Shown piece by piece: positions 1-10,076 of a stretch of 35,909 bases of DNA; positions within the stretch are counted from its first letter, which is position 1, and each line of letters starts with the position of its first letter. The notes below the pieces were generated by a model. The model saw only the letters and a list, made by a program, of their open reading frames with translations, did not search any database and was not told the origin of the DNA. Source of the DNA: Ophiostoma sp. CBS 140.51 (taxonomy: Eukaryota; Ascomycota; Sordariomycetes; Ophiostomatales; Ophiostomataceae); the NCBI GenBank assembly GCA_029298735.1, contig JANSLP010000326.1, forward strand, positions 1 to 35,909, read 5' to 3'. The translations under genes and the position numbers were made by a program.

Positions 1-513
1 TTATTTATTCTTCTTTTGAAAAATCTTAATGGCGCTATTCTCTGATAATCTAAAAAACAACAAAATGACCATAATAAAACCAGAGTGGATAGATAGTATT
101 TAAAAACGATGATCCGAAAATTTTGAAGTTTTCACCAGCTCCCTTTTCCGTTCCTTTCGTTTTGGCACTGTCTTCATCGGTTGCGACTTCCACCACAAGC
201 TGACAGCCTCACGCTAAAACGCGCCGTGCCTGCCAAGTTGGCCCCAAGCTCTAGGGGCAGTTAGCGTGATGACAGCCCCTGCTACTGTCACTCACGTGTT
301 GTTTTTAGTGCTTTTCTACCCAGTCGTTCCGGCTCCATTTCTTTTTTTGGGATATTGGTGAAGGAAGTCGCGACGACTGCTGCATCGCACCTGCACCGCT
401 TGGTCAATCGTCAATCATAAGTTGTACCTGCCGTTGACGAATAAGGCGAATGACACGGCACGTGCCCTTGGACCTTCCAATACACAACTAGAGGGACCTT
501 ACCCAATGCCACG
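1..513. other. Upstream region of the first regulator gene
   Basis: No open frame worth calling. The first 120 bases are strongly AT-rich and could be a 3' flank of a gene outside the window. The rest is an ordinary mixed-composition promoter region leading into the ATG at 514. I see no clear TATA box close to the start. Confidence 0.4.
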
Positions 514-2656
514 ATGTCAACGAATTCCAGGGGAAATGCTCGCCGCGGCAAGAAGCTGGCTACGGCCGCGTGTGATCTGTGCCGACTGAGAAAGGTTCAA
601 GTACGTCCCGGCTTTGACATTCCCGTTTACAACACGCACCCCCCTAACTGACAAACAGTGTATATTTGTCGCCGAAGCTGATTGCCGGTGTAAACGATGT
701 GTCGATGCGGGCGTCGACTGCACGTTCTTAAAGGGCCACCGTCCACGCGGACGCGTCAGCCGGCATGTCGCTGCTGCCCGTGCACAGCGGCAGAGCTCCA
801 TGTTTGGGAGTGTGGGGCCGACAGGACCTGGGACTCTGCTGACGAGGCCGGCCATACCGGTATCAGAGGCAGACGGCACGGAAACGGCATCGACACCAGC
901 ACCGACGACACCCGTCACCAACCCTTCCAACGCGTCAGACAATCTCGTTACCAACCTCGGCGTAACACATCTATGTCCCCTCTCCTGCGCGGAGACCATC
1001 CTCAACGACTTTCACGACTATCTTTACCCTGTTCTGCCGTTTGTGCATCTGCCGACGCTCATGTCTGCCGTGCAGAAGGATCTTTGGACAGACGAGCCAG
1101 CCAACCGTCCTCTGTTTCGCACTGTCATGGCCGTCGCCGCCGCTACGATTGCATCCATCCTGCGCCGTTTCTCTACCTACAGTAATGGCCAGTATGACAG
1201 CGTTCAGGCCATGGCTGACCGAGCTCTACGGCTGGTGATACTAAGCCGCGTTGTCAGCCCCTCACACCTCGACGACGATCGATCTCTTGAGAGTTGCGTC
1301 ACGTCGCTTGTTTTGTCCGTCGCTGCCTTTTACACAGGACGCGGTGGCATTGCCCGCAACCTGACCAATGAGGCTGTTGTGCTGTTCCGCTCTCTTGGAT
1401 TGTACCGAAAGCAGGAACACGAAAACTTGTGTGACTTCGACAGTGAGATCTGCAAGCGTCTCTTTTGGATCTTTTATATCAACCAAATGTATGTATCAAG
1501 CTATGTTTATGATGTGCTTTACCATACTGACAGTCACAGCCACGACCGTCTCGATTCCGTTATACCGCACTACCCGTTCTGCTTTGAACCAATGGAGACC
1601 GACTGGGAGTTCCTGATACCCCGCGAGAACGAAGACGAGAGTCTCTTCTATGCCAACTCGCCGCCAGATCCACACGCAGTTAATAATGAGCAAGGGGCAA
1701 ATGTAATGGGCTCGCCATTAACTACAGTGACACAGCCACCCACTCCGGGTCGCTCTGCTCGTTCTCGCCCTATTGTATCCGGGTTTTACGCCTTGCTACG
1801 AGTTTACTTGTGCGTACTCGACACATTCTCCGCCGACTTTCCGCGTCCACCACCGTCCGTTCTGACGTCCCTACCTCTGTTGATGGAGCCACGATTCCTA
1901 GTATCGGTGCCTGAGTCCGAGTTCTATTTTCCAGCAAGCCCAGCACCCAACACCGCCCATATGACCTTGACGTCAGTCACGCAACTGATGCGCCGCGTTC
2001 GTACCACCATGGAGCAAATTCCACCGGAATTACATATCGACGTTCAAAACCCACCACCTCAAGCCGTGTCGAGAAGTGCCATGCAAAAATTCATCATCGC
2101 CGCCAATGTCCAGATGACCAGTTTGTTTGTACAAAGTACGGCACTGGAGACATATGCCGCACAGGTCGATCGTCAAAGTTCACAACAGGCACAACCGTTC
2201 AATGCAGCTAGTGTCGTCGACTCTCCAGCTACGTCATTTTCATCACCTGCAACCTCGTTACCATCAACGGCATCACCAACTACATTGGATAGCATTGGCG
2301 GTGACAATGAGCTGGACGGATCTTCCGTCCACGCCTAAATTTGGAAGATTCGTGAGAAGCTAGCATCAGAAGCGCTCGAGATTGTCCACCAATTTCCACA
2401 GGAAGCCCTGGAAGCCAACGGCGCATCCCTAGTAAGTTGGTGATGCACCCAGCCATCTTTATAATTTTACTAACAACTACAGATCCTTAAAGCACGAAAA
2501 ATCGCCGCCACTCTGCTTGAGCGAGATGAAACCTTCCCACTGTCAACTGCTGCTGCTGCACGCATGGATTCTTATTTGGAGCAGTTTATTCATGCTCTGG
2601 CTAGTATCGATTACGTGCACCCAAACACGTACCTTGTGACGGCGGATGCTAGGTGA
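514..2656 (+). CDS. Zn2Cys6 fungal transcription factor, interrupted by an in-frame stop
   Basis: Nuclear DNA-binding regulator; target genes unknown. The start is ATG 514, not a later codon, because a 58-bp intron (601-658, GTACGT donor, CTAAC branch, CAG end) splits the zinc cluster. Joined, the cluster is C20-x2-C23-x6-C30-x9-C40-x2-C43-x6-C50, a good Zn2Cys6 motif, with one extra Cys at 38, followed by a basic Arg-rich linker. The middle (about residues 120-330) looks like the fungal-specific transcription factor domain. The open frame ends at TAA 2336-2338 after 588 codons. The same frame then continues with coding-like sequence (2339-2431, starting IWKIREKLASEALEI), a good intron (2432-2482, GTAAGT to CAG) and a last exon (2483-2656, stop TGA). 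I found no convincing intron removing the TAA: a 63-bp GTGACA...TAG option (2301-2363) keeps frame but deletes conserved-looking residues. It may be a nonsense allele, an assembly error or an odd intron. Confidence 0.75.
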
Positions 2657-3019
2657 TTTTGTGGTGTACGATATGGAGCCACTCAATAATTCAATAATAT
2701 ATATACCCATTAACAATGGAGTAAAAAGCAGATTGGCAAACAGTCGGATAGAAGAAGCTCCTTGACGATGTCGCCTTACACGATAAAGTGGGACCGTTGA
2801 GACCACTGTTTGCGACAGGGCGGCCAATCACGTGCCGCATCCTCCACGTCATCGCTCTTTCTCAATTGAAACGTCACTCGTTCCTTCCATCCCAGTCTCA
2901 GTCCACAACAAACGCGGCGACAACAAAAATGGGGGAAAGGGGAAAGCGGAAAAGAGAAACAGCCAAAACCAAAACCAAAACAGAGATTAAAATAGCAGAT
3001 TGAACACCACCATGCCGAC
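2657..3019 (+). promoter_or_regulatory. Promoter and 5' leader of the second regulator
   Basis: 363 bases between the two regulator genes. The 3' part (about 2880-3000) is a purine-rich, A-rich leader. An open frame of 71 codons runs through it to 3003 but has no family resemblance. The notable element is a three-codon upstream ORF at 3012-3023, listed separately. Confidence 0.4.
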
Positions 3020-3023
3020 ATGA
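3012..3023 (+). promoter_or_regulatory. Minimal upstream ORF (Met-Pro-Thr-stop) overlapping the main start
   Basis: ATG 3012 sits in a strong context (CACCATGC), is followed by two codons, and stops at TGA 3021-3023. That stop overlaps the main ATG (3020-3022) in the four bases ATGA. Scanning ribosomes would meet it first, so the main protein would need leaky scanning or termination-reinitiation. The arrangement is seen directly; the regulatory effect is inferred, and depends on the transcript starting upstream of 3012. Confidence 0.5.
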
Positions 3024-5284
3024 ATCCCGACGAGCCCCCGATTTTGGACTCAATCACCGTCGTCCCCCGCCGGGAGCCGGAGCCGTCAGTCGCCGTCCTA
3101 CCTCGGCGGGAACGGTCTGTCCTTTTGGGAAGCGACTCATCCTACGTGCCTTTGCGCTCGCCTTCGCCCCAGGTGCTGTCCCTGAGTCCAATCAAGCCCA
3201 AAGCAAAGTCGAAACCAAAGCAGGCATCGCTACCGCAGCTGAATTGCGAAGAATGTCGCGACCGCAAGATCAAGTGCGACAAGCAGCAGCCGGCATGCTC
3301 AGCGTGCGTGGCTGCTAAGGTTCCATGTGTGCCCATCTTCCGGCGACGGTTGGCTAGAGGCCGACATGTTCCTGCTATTGACGCTGCTATGACGACTCCC
3401 AACTCCCTCGACGAAGATATTAGACAGCGCGTGCGGCGACTGGAGGCGATTGTCACGCGAGCGAGCCCTGTGCCGATATTGCCGGCTCTCAGGAAGACAA
3501 ATGGCGCTGCAGGAATTTTGAAACAAGGTGTGGCTCCGGCTCCGGCTCAGGCCCAATCCCAAGAACCACCTTTGCGACCACATGCGATGCAGCATCCCGA
3601 CCACTTCTGGACGGACCTTAGTGCCGAAGTCCACGGTCTGCGGGATGTGATTGAGTCGACACCAGAAGATGCAGAGGACGATACGGCGCAGGCGCAAGCC
3701 GAAGTGTCGACCCAATACCATCGACCACGCGACATATCTGTCCTTGGGCTGTCGAGCATGGGGGCTTCAATCTTCGACCCAAGTCTCATACTACACGACC
3801 GATCTCTCGTCTCGCAGTTGTGCAAAATATACCTTTACCAAGTCGACCCTATCCTCAAGGTACTGCATCGGCCGACACTGGAGCAGCACTTGATGGAAGA
3901 CACGCCATACCTAGGCTATCCAGAAGGACATACATCAGTAGTGGCACTGGACACGGCCGTCATGTATGTTGCTATCAACAGCATGGAAGAGGGGCAATGC
4001 CGAAGCCTCGTAGGACGGGACAAGTCGGATCTGCTGGCCGTCACACGACAGGCTTCTGAAGCGGCACTCGAGAAGGCAGGACTGCTCACTACTCGCGACG
4101 TGACCGTCCTGCAAGCGTTTGTGATCTACCTGGCTGGCCGGCAGGTCGAGGAGCCAAGCCGAGCAGTTTGGACCCTCCTGGCTGTGGCTGTTCGCGTCGC
4201 CAAAGCTCTTGGCATCGATCTACCACGGACCAAAGAGACTTTCTTCCTCCGCCAGATGCGCCAGCACCTATGGCTCACTATATGTCTGATGGATGTCCAG
4301 TTGGCATTTAACATGATATCACAACCATTAATCTCTGCCAACGAGGCCTGTCTCTCGCCGGAGAATATACCACGGCACATCAACGATGCAGACTACGCAC
4401 CCTGGACGGTCGATCCTCCGCTCGAACGGGGCGGTCTGGCTGACACCACCTACGCCCTGATCAAGTACCGTATCCAGGCCTTTGGCCGGCAGACGCATTT
4501 TGTGCCTCTACCAGGAGCAAGTGGCTCAGACGTTGAAGCCACCAGCGATGCAAATGAAAGACTGGCGAAGGAGCAACAAAACGCGGATGCCCTCTGCGAC
4601 AACTTCATAAAGGACCTGATGGCTCGCACGTTTGGCATTGACCCGTCCCAGTCGCCCTTTGCCTGGCTCGTATTCCACAGTACGCAGTGCTTTGCTGCTG
4701 GTGCGAAGGCTGCACTCCTCAAGAATAGGCCCGACAAAACAAAACAAGGCCGTCCCGAGTTTCTGCGTGTATCGACTCAAGTGTTGGAAAAGACAGTGCT
4801 GATGCACACCGAACCACGCGGCACGGGCTTTCGGTGGTCGATTACCGTTCGATGGCATATTTTGGCCATGGCGCTGGCGGAGTGCTATGTCTGTTCAAAA
4901 GCGACGAACCCTGATGTTCAACTGCTACGGCAAGTGTGGCCCACCATGGAGGCGGCTTATGCTCATCACGCTAGCATCATCGGGAAGCATCGTGGTGGGA
5001 ACCTGTCTGGACCTCTGAGCAAGTTGATGTCCCACGCAAGGCTGGCGGTGGAAGCTGTCATTGGATCAGATAATGACAGGCATGTTGTGGCAGTCAGTGA
5101 CTCCAGCATTACACCAGCAGTAGGGTCTCCAGACCTGTCAGCTGTTCTCCCAGCAGAGACTGCATCTGATCTATGGGGAGCAACATGGGAGTCCTGCTGG
5201 GACGACCTCGTATCGGCTGTTGCTCTCGACGACGACATGACCATGTTTGACACACAGTTTTATGTTCAATCGGGCGTTTTGTAA
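3020..5284 (+). CDS. Zn2Cys6 fungal-specific transcription factor (754 aa)
   Basis: Intronless nuclear regulator. The binuclear zinc cluster is near residues 76-103: C76-x2-C79-x6-C86-x6-C93-x2-C96-x6-C103, the textbook Zn2Cys6 spacing, with the basic run DRKIKC inside and an Arg-rich tail (RRRLARGRH) after. Residues about 133-150 form a short heptad-like helix suited to dimerisation. Residues about 250-560 resemble the fungal_trans (Fungal_TF_MHR) domain, including the typical V-L-Q-A-F-V-I-Y-L-A-G-R segment and the following alpha-helical stretch. The C-terminus is acidic and aromatic and could be an activation region. The start is chosen because no upstream in-frame ATG precedes it; a tiny upstream ORF overlaps it by ATGA. 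It converges on the F-box-like gene, with only 55 bases between stop codons, so the 3' UTRs probably overlap. Targets are not deducible. Confidence 0.88.
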   Translation: MNPDEPPILDSITVVPRREPEPSVAVLPRRERSVLLGSDSSYVPLRSPSPQVLSLSPIKPKAKSKPKQASLPQLNCEECRDRKIKCDKQQPACSACVAAKVPCVPIFRRRLARGRHVPAIDAAMTTPNSLDEDIRQRVRRLEAIVTRASPVPILPALRKTNGAAGILKQGVAPAPAQAQSQEPPLRPHAMQHPDHFWTDLSAEVHGLRDVIESTPEDAEDDTAQAQAEVSTQYHRPRDISVLGLSSMGASIFDPSLILHDRSLVSQLCKIYLYQVDPILKVLHRPTLEQHLMEDTPYLGYPEGHTSVVALDTAVMYVAINSMEEGQCRSLVGRDKSDLLAVTRQASEAALEKAGLLTTRDVTVLQAFVIYLAGRQVEEPSRAVWTLLAVAVRVAKALGIDLPRTKETFFLRQMRQHLWLTICLMDVQLAFNMISQPLISANEACLSPENIPRHINDADYAPWTVDPPLERGGLADTTYALIKYRIQAFGRQTHFVPLPGASGSDVEATSDANERLAKEQQNADALCDNFIKDLMARTFGIDPSQSPFAWLVFHSTQCFAAGAKAALLKNRPDKTKQGRPEFLRVSTQVLEKTVLMHTEPRGTGFRWSITVRWHILAMALAECYVCSKATNPDVQLLRQVWPTMEAAYAHHASIIGKHRGGNLSGPLSKLMSHARLAVEAVIGSDNDRHVVAVSDSSITPAVGSPDLSAVLPAETASDLWGATWESCWDDLVSAVALDDDMTMFDTQFYVQSGVL

Positions 5285-5339
5285 TTGTTTAGAATCATTG
5301 CATCCATTCATCATATATCGTTAGCAAAGACAATAGTGT

Positions 5340-7574
5340 CTACCTCTTAAAGTGGTTACTGTAACTTGCATCGTTCCTTTTCTTCCGCCATGCCTTGTGC
5401 TCTGCATCATCTTCAATGACAGTCAAGCGGCCCGTCTTGGACGAGAACCACAACTCCAACCGGCCACATCCTGGCTCGCCCAGTGGAACACACTCCCAGA
5501 TACCATTCTCGTCATCGTGCTCATGCTCGTGTCCGTCACTAATATCATCGCTGCACTGCGCATAAAACACCTGCCAGCTCTGCGTGCCCGGTTGACGAGC
5601 GGCTGGCTTCGGAACTTTGTAGGTGTAGCTGTCCCTGCTGATGCACAAGCATTTGGGCGCCTCAAACTCAGTCTCATCGTCCCAACCGATACGGCACTGG
5701 CCCAGAGCACGTTGCCCGCCGTCCTTGTACTCGATAAGAATACCACGGTCAAAGTCTCGCACAGGATCAGAAAAGACAGTGATGCGGCGGATGGGTTTAT
5801 CGAGAGGTGCCGTCGACAAGAAGGAAGAGTAGTCGTTGGCGTGGGTGACTTCGCGGGGCGGGAGGTCACCAAAGGGTGGATCGAGTTGGAGTGGAGGTCT
5901 AAGTGCAGGCGACTCGCTGTACGCTCCAGCCACTGACAGGATGAACGACTCGTGGCTGCTGAAGATGAGCGATATGGGTGCCGATGTGGCCAGAACGGTG
6001 TCTTTCCTTGGACCCAGCAGCATTGGACCGACTGAAACGTCGCCGGCCAGCTTGAGTCGGAATAAGAAGTCGACGTTAAAATTGCGGTACATGTTGTCCC
6101 ACTCCTCCTCGCCCTCAATCTCTTCTTCCTCATCGTCTTCGTCTTTGTCATCAGCTTCACCCTTGGCAGCGTTTTCTGCCTCTTTCTCGGCCTTGTATGT
6201 CGACAACTCTTCTACCTCCTCTTCAGCCAGTCGTACATCCTTGATGGCCCGTCGACCACCGTAGGCAATGACACGGTCGCCGGCAGCACGGTTAATTGGG
6301 ACGTATACCCAGGCGATGTCGGTGCGGTCGAGAGACAAGAAGTTCATGCGCGCCATAGGCGTCACTGGAGTATGCATGTGCACAACAGCCACCTTCCCAT
6401 GCTCAAACAGTAGGGTTATGCCGTCACAACGGTCAAGCGGTACAGTCTGGAACCGGGAACGGGGCAGGATCTGTTGGAACAACATGCGGCAGTCCGTTGT
6501 AAGGCTGGGCGGTGTCGGTGTGTCCCAGATGTGGAGGCCCTTCATCTTCTTCGGCAGCTCCAAGCGGGCCAAGCCATACTATATGGTCAGTGAGAAGTAT
6601 GATTATGGATGGATGTAGGGGTGACATACCTTAAAGTGTATCATGACACCCTTGACTTCATCTTGATGCACGATGACATAAGCCTCTTTGTATGAGTGGC
6701 GGTCGTGTGTGGCTGGTGGTAGGGCTGCCAGTCTTTCAATAGACCGCAGCCCGCGAGCATCAATCATCAGACGCAGAATCGGGTTGTCGGCCGTGTTATC
6801 CGAAACTTGGGCAGGACTACCCCGCTCCCAGGCAGCAATGTCTGTCAGTGGCATGGACGTGAGCTGGTTGTCCTCACCTGCCAGAGGTTGGCATCTGTCA
6901 AGGACAGCAGCGTAGCGCCAGATGAGACTCTCGGCCGAGTCTTCCCGGATCATCTCGACGAGCTCGGCTGGAAGCTTCAAGAGGCGGTGAAAAATGCCAG
7001 TGATGCTCTCTTGTCTATCTGTACGATCATTGTCGTCGGCGTCTTTGGCCCCCTTTTCGGTGTCGATGATTGTGGTCACTACTCGATCCAGCGACATGCG
7101 ATTGTCAGCTTCATCCGGCGTGTCTAGCCACAGCCATGCCGCTTGCCGCCACGGACGACGCCATGCTGCTGCGATCCAGAGTCGGTCGAGACTCTCTTTG
7201 CTGCCGGCATTGCCGCTTACACCGACACAATGATTCCGGAACATGGCATGGCAGTTGACATGCACCGTGCATGCTTCGAGTGTTGCCGTTCCTTTCGTAC
7301 ATTCCGGATTGCGGCACATCATCGGAATCGAGTCGTCCTCGTCTTCGCCCTCTTTCGGTTTGTGATCGGGGTCCTTACCCGCCGACTCTTCGCCATGGAA
7401 GAAGGCATACTTGGGGTACGAGAACGGCGGCGTGCGGCGTTGGTACACTGTGGCCCGGTCGACCCCGAGAAGGGCAGTGCAGGCATCGCCGACTTTCATA
7501 GCAGTGCCGCACAGACCGCAGTGTGCTGTGAGGCCGAGGTGCAGCGGCTTTTCGTTTTCGCGGCGGGCAAACAT
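5340..7574 (-). CDS. F-box-like protein with Cys-rich N-terminus (727 aa, one intron)
   Basis: Exon 1 is 7574-6630 and exon 2 is 6578-5340. The intron 6629-6579 (51 bp) has GTATGT at the donor, a CTGAC branch and TAG at the acceptor, and it joins HFK to YGLARLELPKK in frame. Residues 19-116 carry Cys pairs and a His (C19-x2-C22, C87-x4-C92, C102, C108, H109, C116) that could bind zinc. Residues about 197-225 (LLKLPAELVEMI followed by a Trp-Arg helix) look like an F-box, which would recruit Skp1 in an SCF ubiquitin ligase. Exon 2 contains a very acidic low-complexity stretch at about residues 435-476. The rest matches no domain I recognise. It resembles uncharacterised F-box proteins of Pezizomycotina with an N-terminal Cys-rich module. 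The F-box call is moderate and no substrate can be proposed. Confidence 0.75.
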
Positions 7575-8101
7575 GGTGGGCGGCTGGACGGGGCTGACAC
7601 TTTGGAGGGAAAATAAATACAGGGAAGAGTTTGAATTTCAAAGGATTTCATGAAACGGGATTTGATATGAAAAGTCCGAAAATCAGCAATGCTACGACGT
7701 CTAAGTATGGCTGTGTGATTTGGGGTTAAATCGACCAATCAGGAAAAAGGGGGTCACGGCCGTCTTATTCTTGTCTTGGCGGGGACGACATCTGCCTGTT
7801 TACGATATTCTAGCATGCAGGGCAAAGGTAATAGCACATTCATCGTTGATTTTCAGCATGACTAAGCCGTTTGAACATTGTTGTTATTCGAATCATAATA
7901 AATGAGTGATAATCAAAGAGAAAACAAAGTTCTTCTTCATCTTAATTCAATACATTAGCTAACGGTATAGTAAAATCAATGAATGCAATCTACATCTTCA
8001 TCTTAAATTCTGATCGTTATACAAATTGGCTGTACACATTTTCAAAGATAGGTGTTTTTCTTCTCCGCCACTACGTTGCTCCTCTCAAATATCGTTGGAG
8101 G
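7575..8101. other. Intergenic region, no gene seen
   Basis: Probably contains the promoter of the F-box-like gene (reading leftwards). AT content rises after about 7850, marking the start of the AT-richer stretch that continues to about 18.9 kb. No supported open frame. Confidence 0.4.
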
Positions 8102-9530
8102 TTACGGAATATTCTCGACCAGCATCTCCCACCCCTTGTCGTTCCGTTCAAACCGCATAGCTGTATAGGTTCTTGGCTGAATAACAAGATCGCGGGGCTC
8201 CAGGTTATCAATCGCAATCGTCCTTCCGTCCAATACTTCTTCTATTCCAATTTTCTCAAGCCATGTAGGGTCGTACTTCCACTAAGCCAGGTCCAACTTA
8301 AGAGGCTCGAACTCCATGTAATCGCTCAGATGTTCCCCCGTAAAGTCGTCAATGCTGCTCCCACATGGAATGAAGATCTGGGGTAATTGTGAGCCCCACA
8401 CCCCATGTCGCACGTAGCGTCAATATGTTGGGCAGAGGCTTCCGAGCCGTTCCATTCATCTCAAAACGTCCCCGCTCGTAACGGAAGATGGCAATGTCCG
8501 GATAGTAACCTTTCGCATACCAAATCTCCAGAACTCGGAGCTTCGGCATGTGCTTCACGGTCTTGGCGGCTGCCTTAAGAACAGCTCGAGTGTCCTTTGG
8601 CCCTGATGATGGGGACAGCGTCGACGATGTGAGGGCCAAGAATGTAAGATTAGGCCATTGGCAGTTCATGTCGACAATAGACACAGGATGCCTTGTGTAC
8701 CCCTTTATTATACACGTGGAGCATGCGCAGTCCACAACGGCAGAGGAGTTTATAGCCTTAAAAAAGTCGTCGGCCTCAAGGTGGAAAGACACAGCCACAT
8801 TTGTCAGGTTGGTGCTGGCCTTGGCCACGCTCTGAGCCAGTTCTTTCCAGAAAACGCGTGTCAATGGATCGTCGAAAATTTTGCTCTCCTTGCTGCTGTC
8901 TTGAAACATGGTTAATGTCGCCATTTTTGCTGGTAACCCGTCATGACAGAGATTACAGTATCCCGTGAGAGATGTTTAGTTTCTGTCATTTTCACTTAAA
9001 AAAGAATCACGGGGAGGGAATAGAGATTGGGACTACACATACCAAACCTCGTCTCTTTGGAATTCGCAGTTGACGGCTGTCTCCATTGCTCAAGCCACAT
9101 ACTTGCGAGACTTGGGCAGTTCTTCACCAGTTTGGCGAGGTCAGGGTGGATCGTTCGATGATGCCGCCGGCCCAGCTCGATTTGGCGAATGATGCGAAGT
9201 GTTGGGTACCGGATATTTCCACCTAAACGCCATCTGCCTGGTACACCTTTGTCGACGACATCCATCACACGGCAACCAAAGATACGCCGCATGCAGCGGG
9301 GAGTGGTTTGCTGCTCCTGTACCCATATATCCAGTTATGGAACCCAGCATTTATCCGGCTTTGTCGAAAAATTATTTCGTCTGCCGTGAGCTGCTTTCTC
9401 CGGGTGCTGTAGGTATGAGCCGCCGCATATCGTGAAAGTAATGACCCTCGTCAGACGGCGAGTAGATGTTGAGAGCAAAAGTAATACCGTCTGTCAAGGG
9501 ATTCTGTTGGTTGAACTTAGTCTGAGTTCT
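8102..9530 (-). pseudogene. Broken F-box/DUF6546-family gene
   Basis: Reading leftwards, pieces of one fungal DUF6546-type protein appear in order but in different frames. First is ITFALNIYSPSD (about 9465-9490), a hallmark near the middle of the family, soon followed by TAA. A shifted frame gives MRRIFGC through YPTLRIIRQIELGRRHH and a Trp-Glu-Gln-Trp-Arg segment (9292-9043). An intact-looking intron follows (9042-8930, 113 bp, GTATGT to CAG). Then comes a long open piece (8929-8349) with WPNLTFLALTSS, MPKLRVLEIWYAKG and IFRYERG. The frame shifts near 8345, a coherent tail continues with one in-frame TAG near 8284, and it ends at TAA 8104-8102. The N-terminal F-box is not visible. Two or more frameshifts plus stops argue for decay. 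DUF6546 proteins have no established function to my knowledge. Confidence 0.7.
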
Positions 9531-10076
9531 GCGTAAAGCCCATCTTTACTGCTTTCTCCCACAACCAACAGTTCATACTAGTCATTATCCTCTTGCAGTC
9601 GCTTAACTTATTAGTCTTTAGTAACTCTTATTAATCTCAAAGATCGGGCAGGTGAGCGCACTATGTTCTTTCATAATGGTGACAACGGATTTACGGTTGC
9701 AAGTTGAAATAGAGTTGAGGATGAGCTCTGATTGACTCATATCCACTCTATTGACTATCTACGCAGCATCTCTTCAAAATTTTCCATCGCATTATTTTAA
9801 AGTTCAACCTCCCGTGTTGTTCTGAGAAATGAGAACGACACATTTTATGACGGCATAGAACAGTCAAGCTACAGTTGTGGTCAACCGCCTCCTTTTACTT
9901 TCGATGACATAAATAAGGTACATTCACACGAAAGTTACTTATCACTTATGAATTTGCAATAAAGATTTCAAAGGACTATGGAAAGAAAAGACAAAAAGCA
10001 ACAAATTTGCTACAGTTAACAACTGAATACCACTGCCTCATGAATGGCACATCCACGTTATTGTCCAGCTGCCGGT
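9531..10076. other. AT-rich spacer, no gene seen
   Basis: Follows the decayed DUF6546 gene and reaches the stop of the DUF7580 gene. It may hold the lost N-terminal coding sequence of the pseudogene, but no recognisable peptide remains in any frame I read. Confidence 0.35.
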
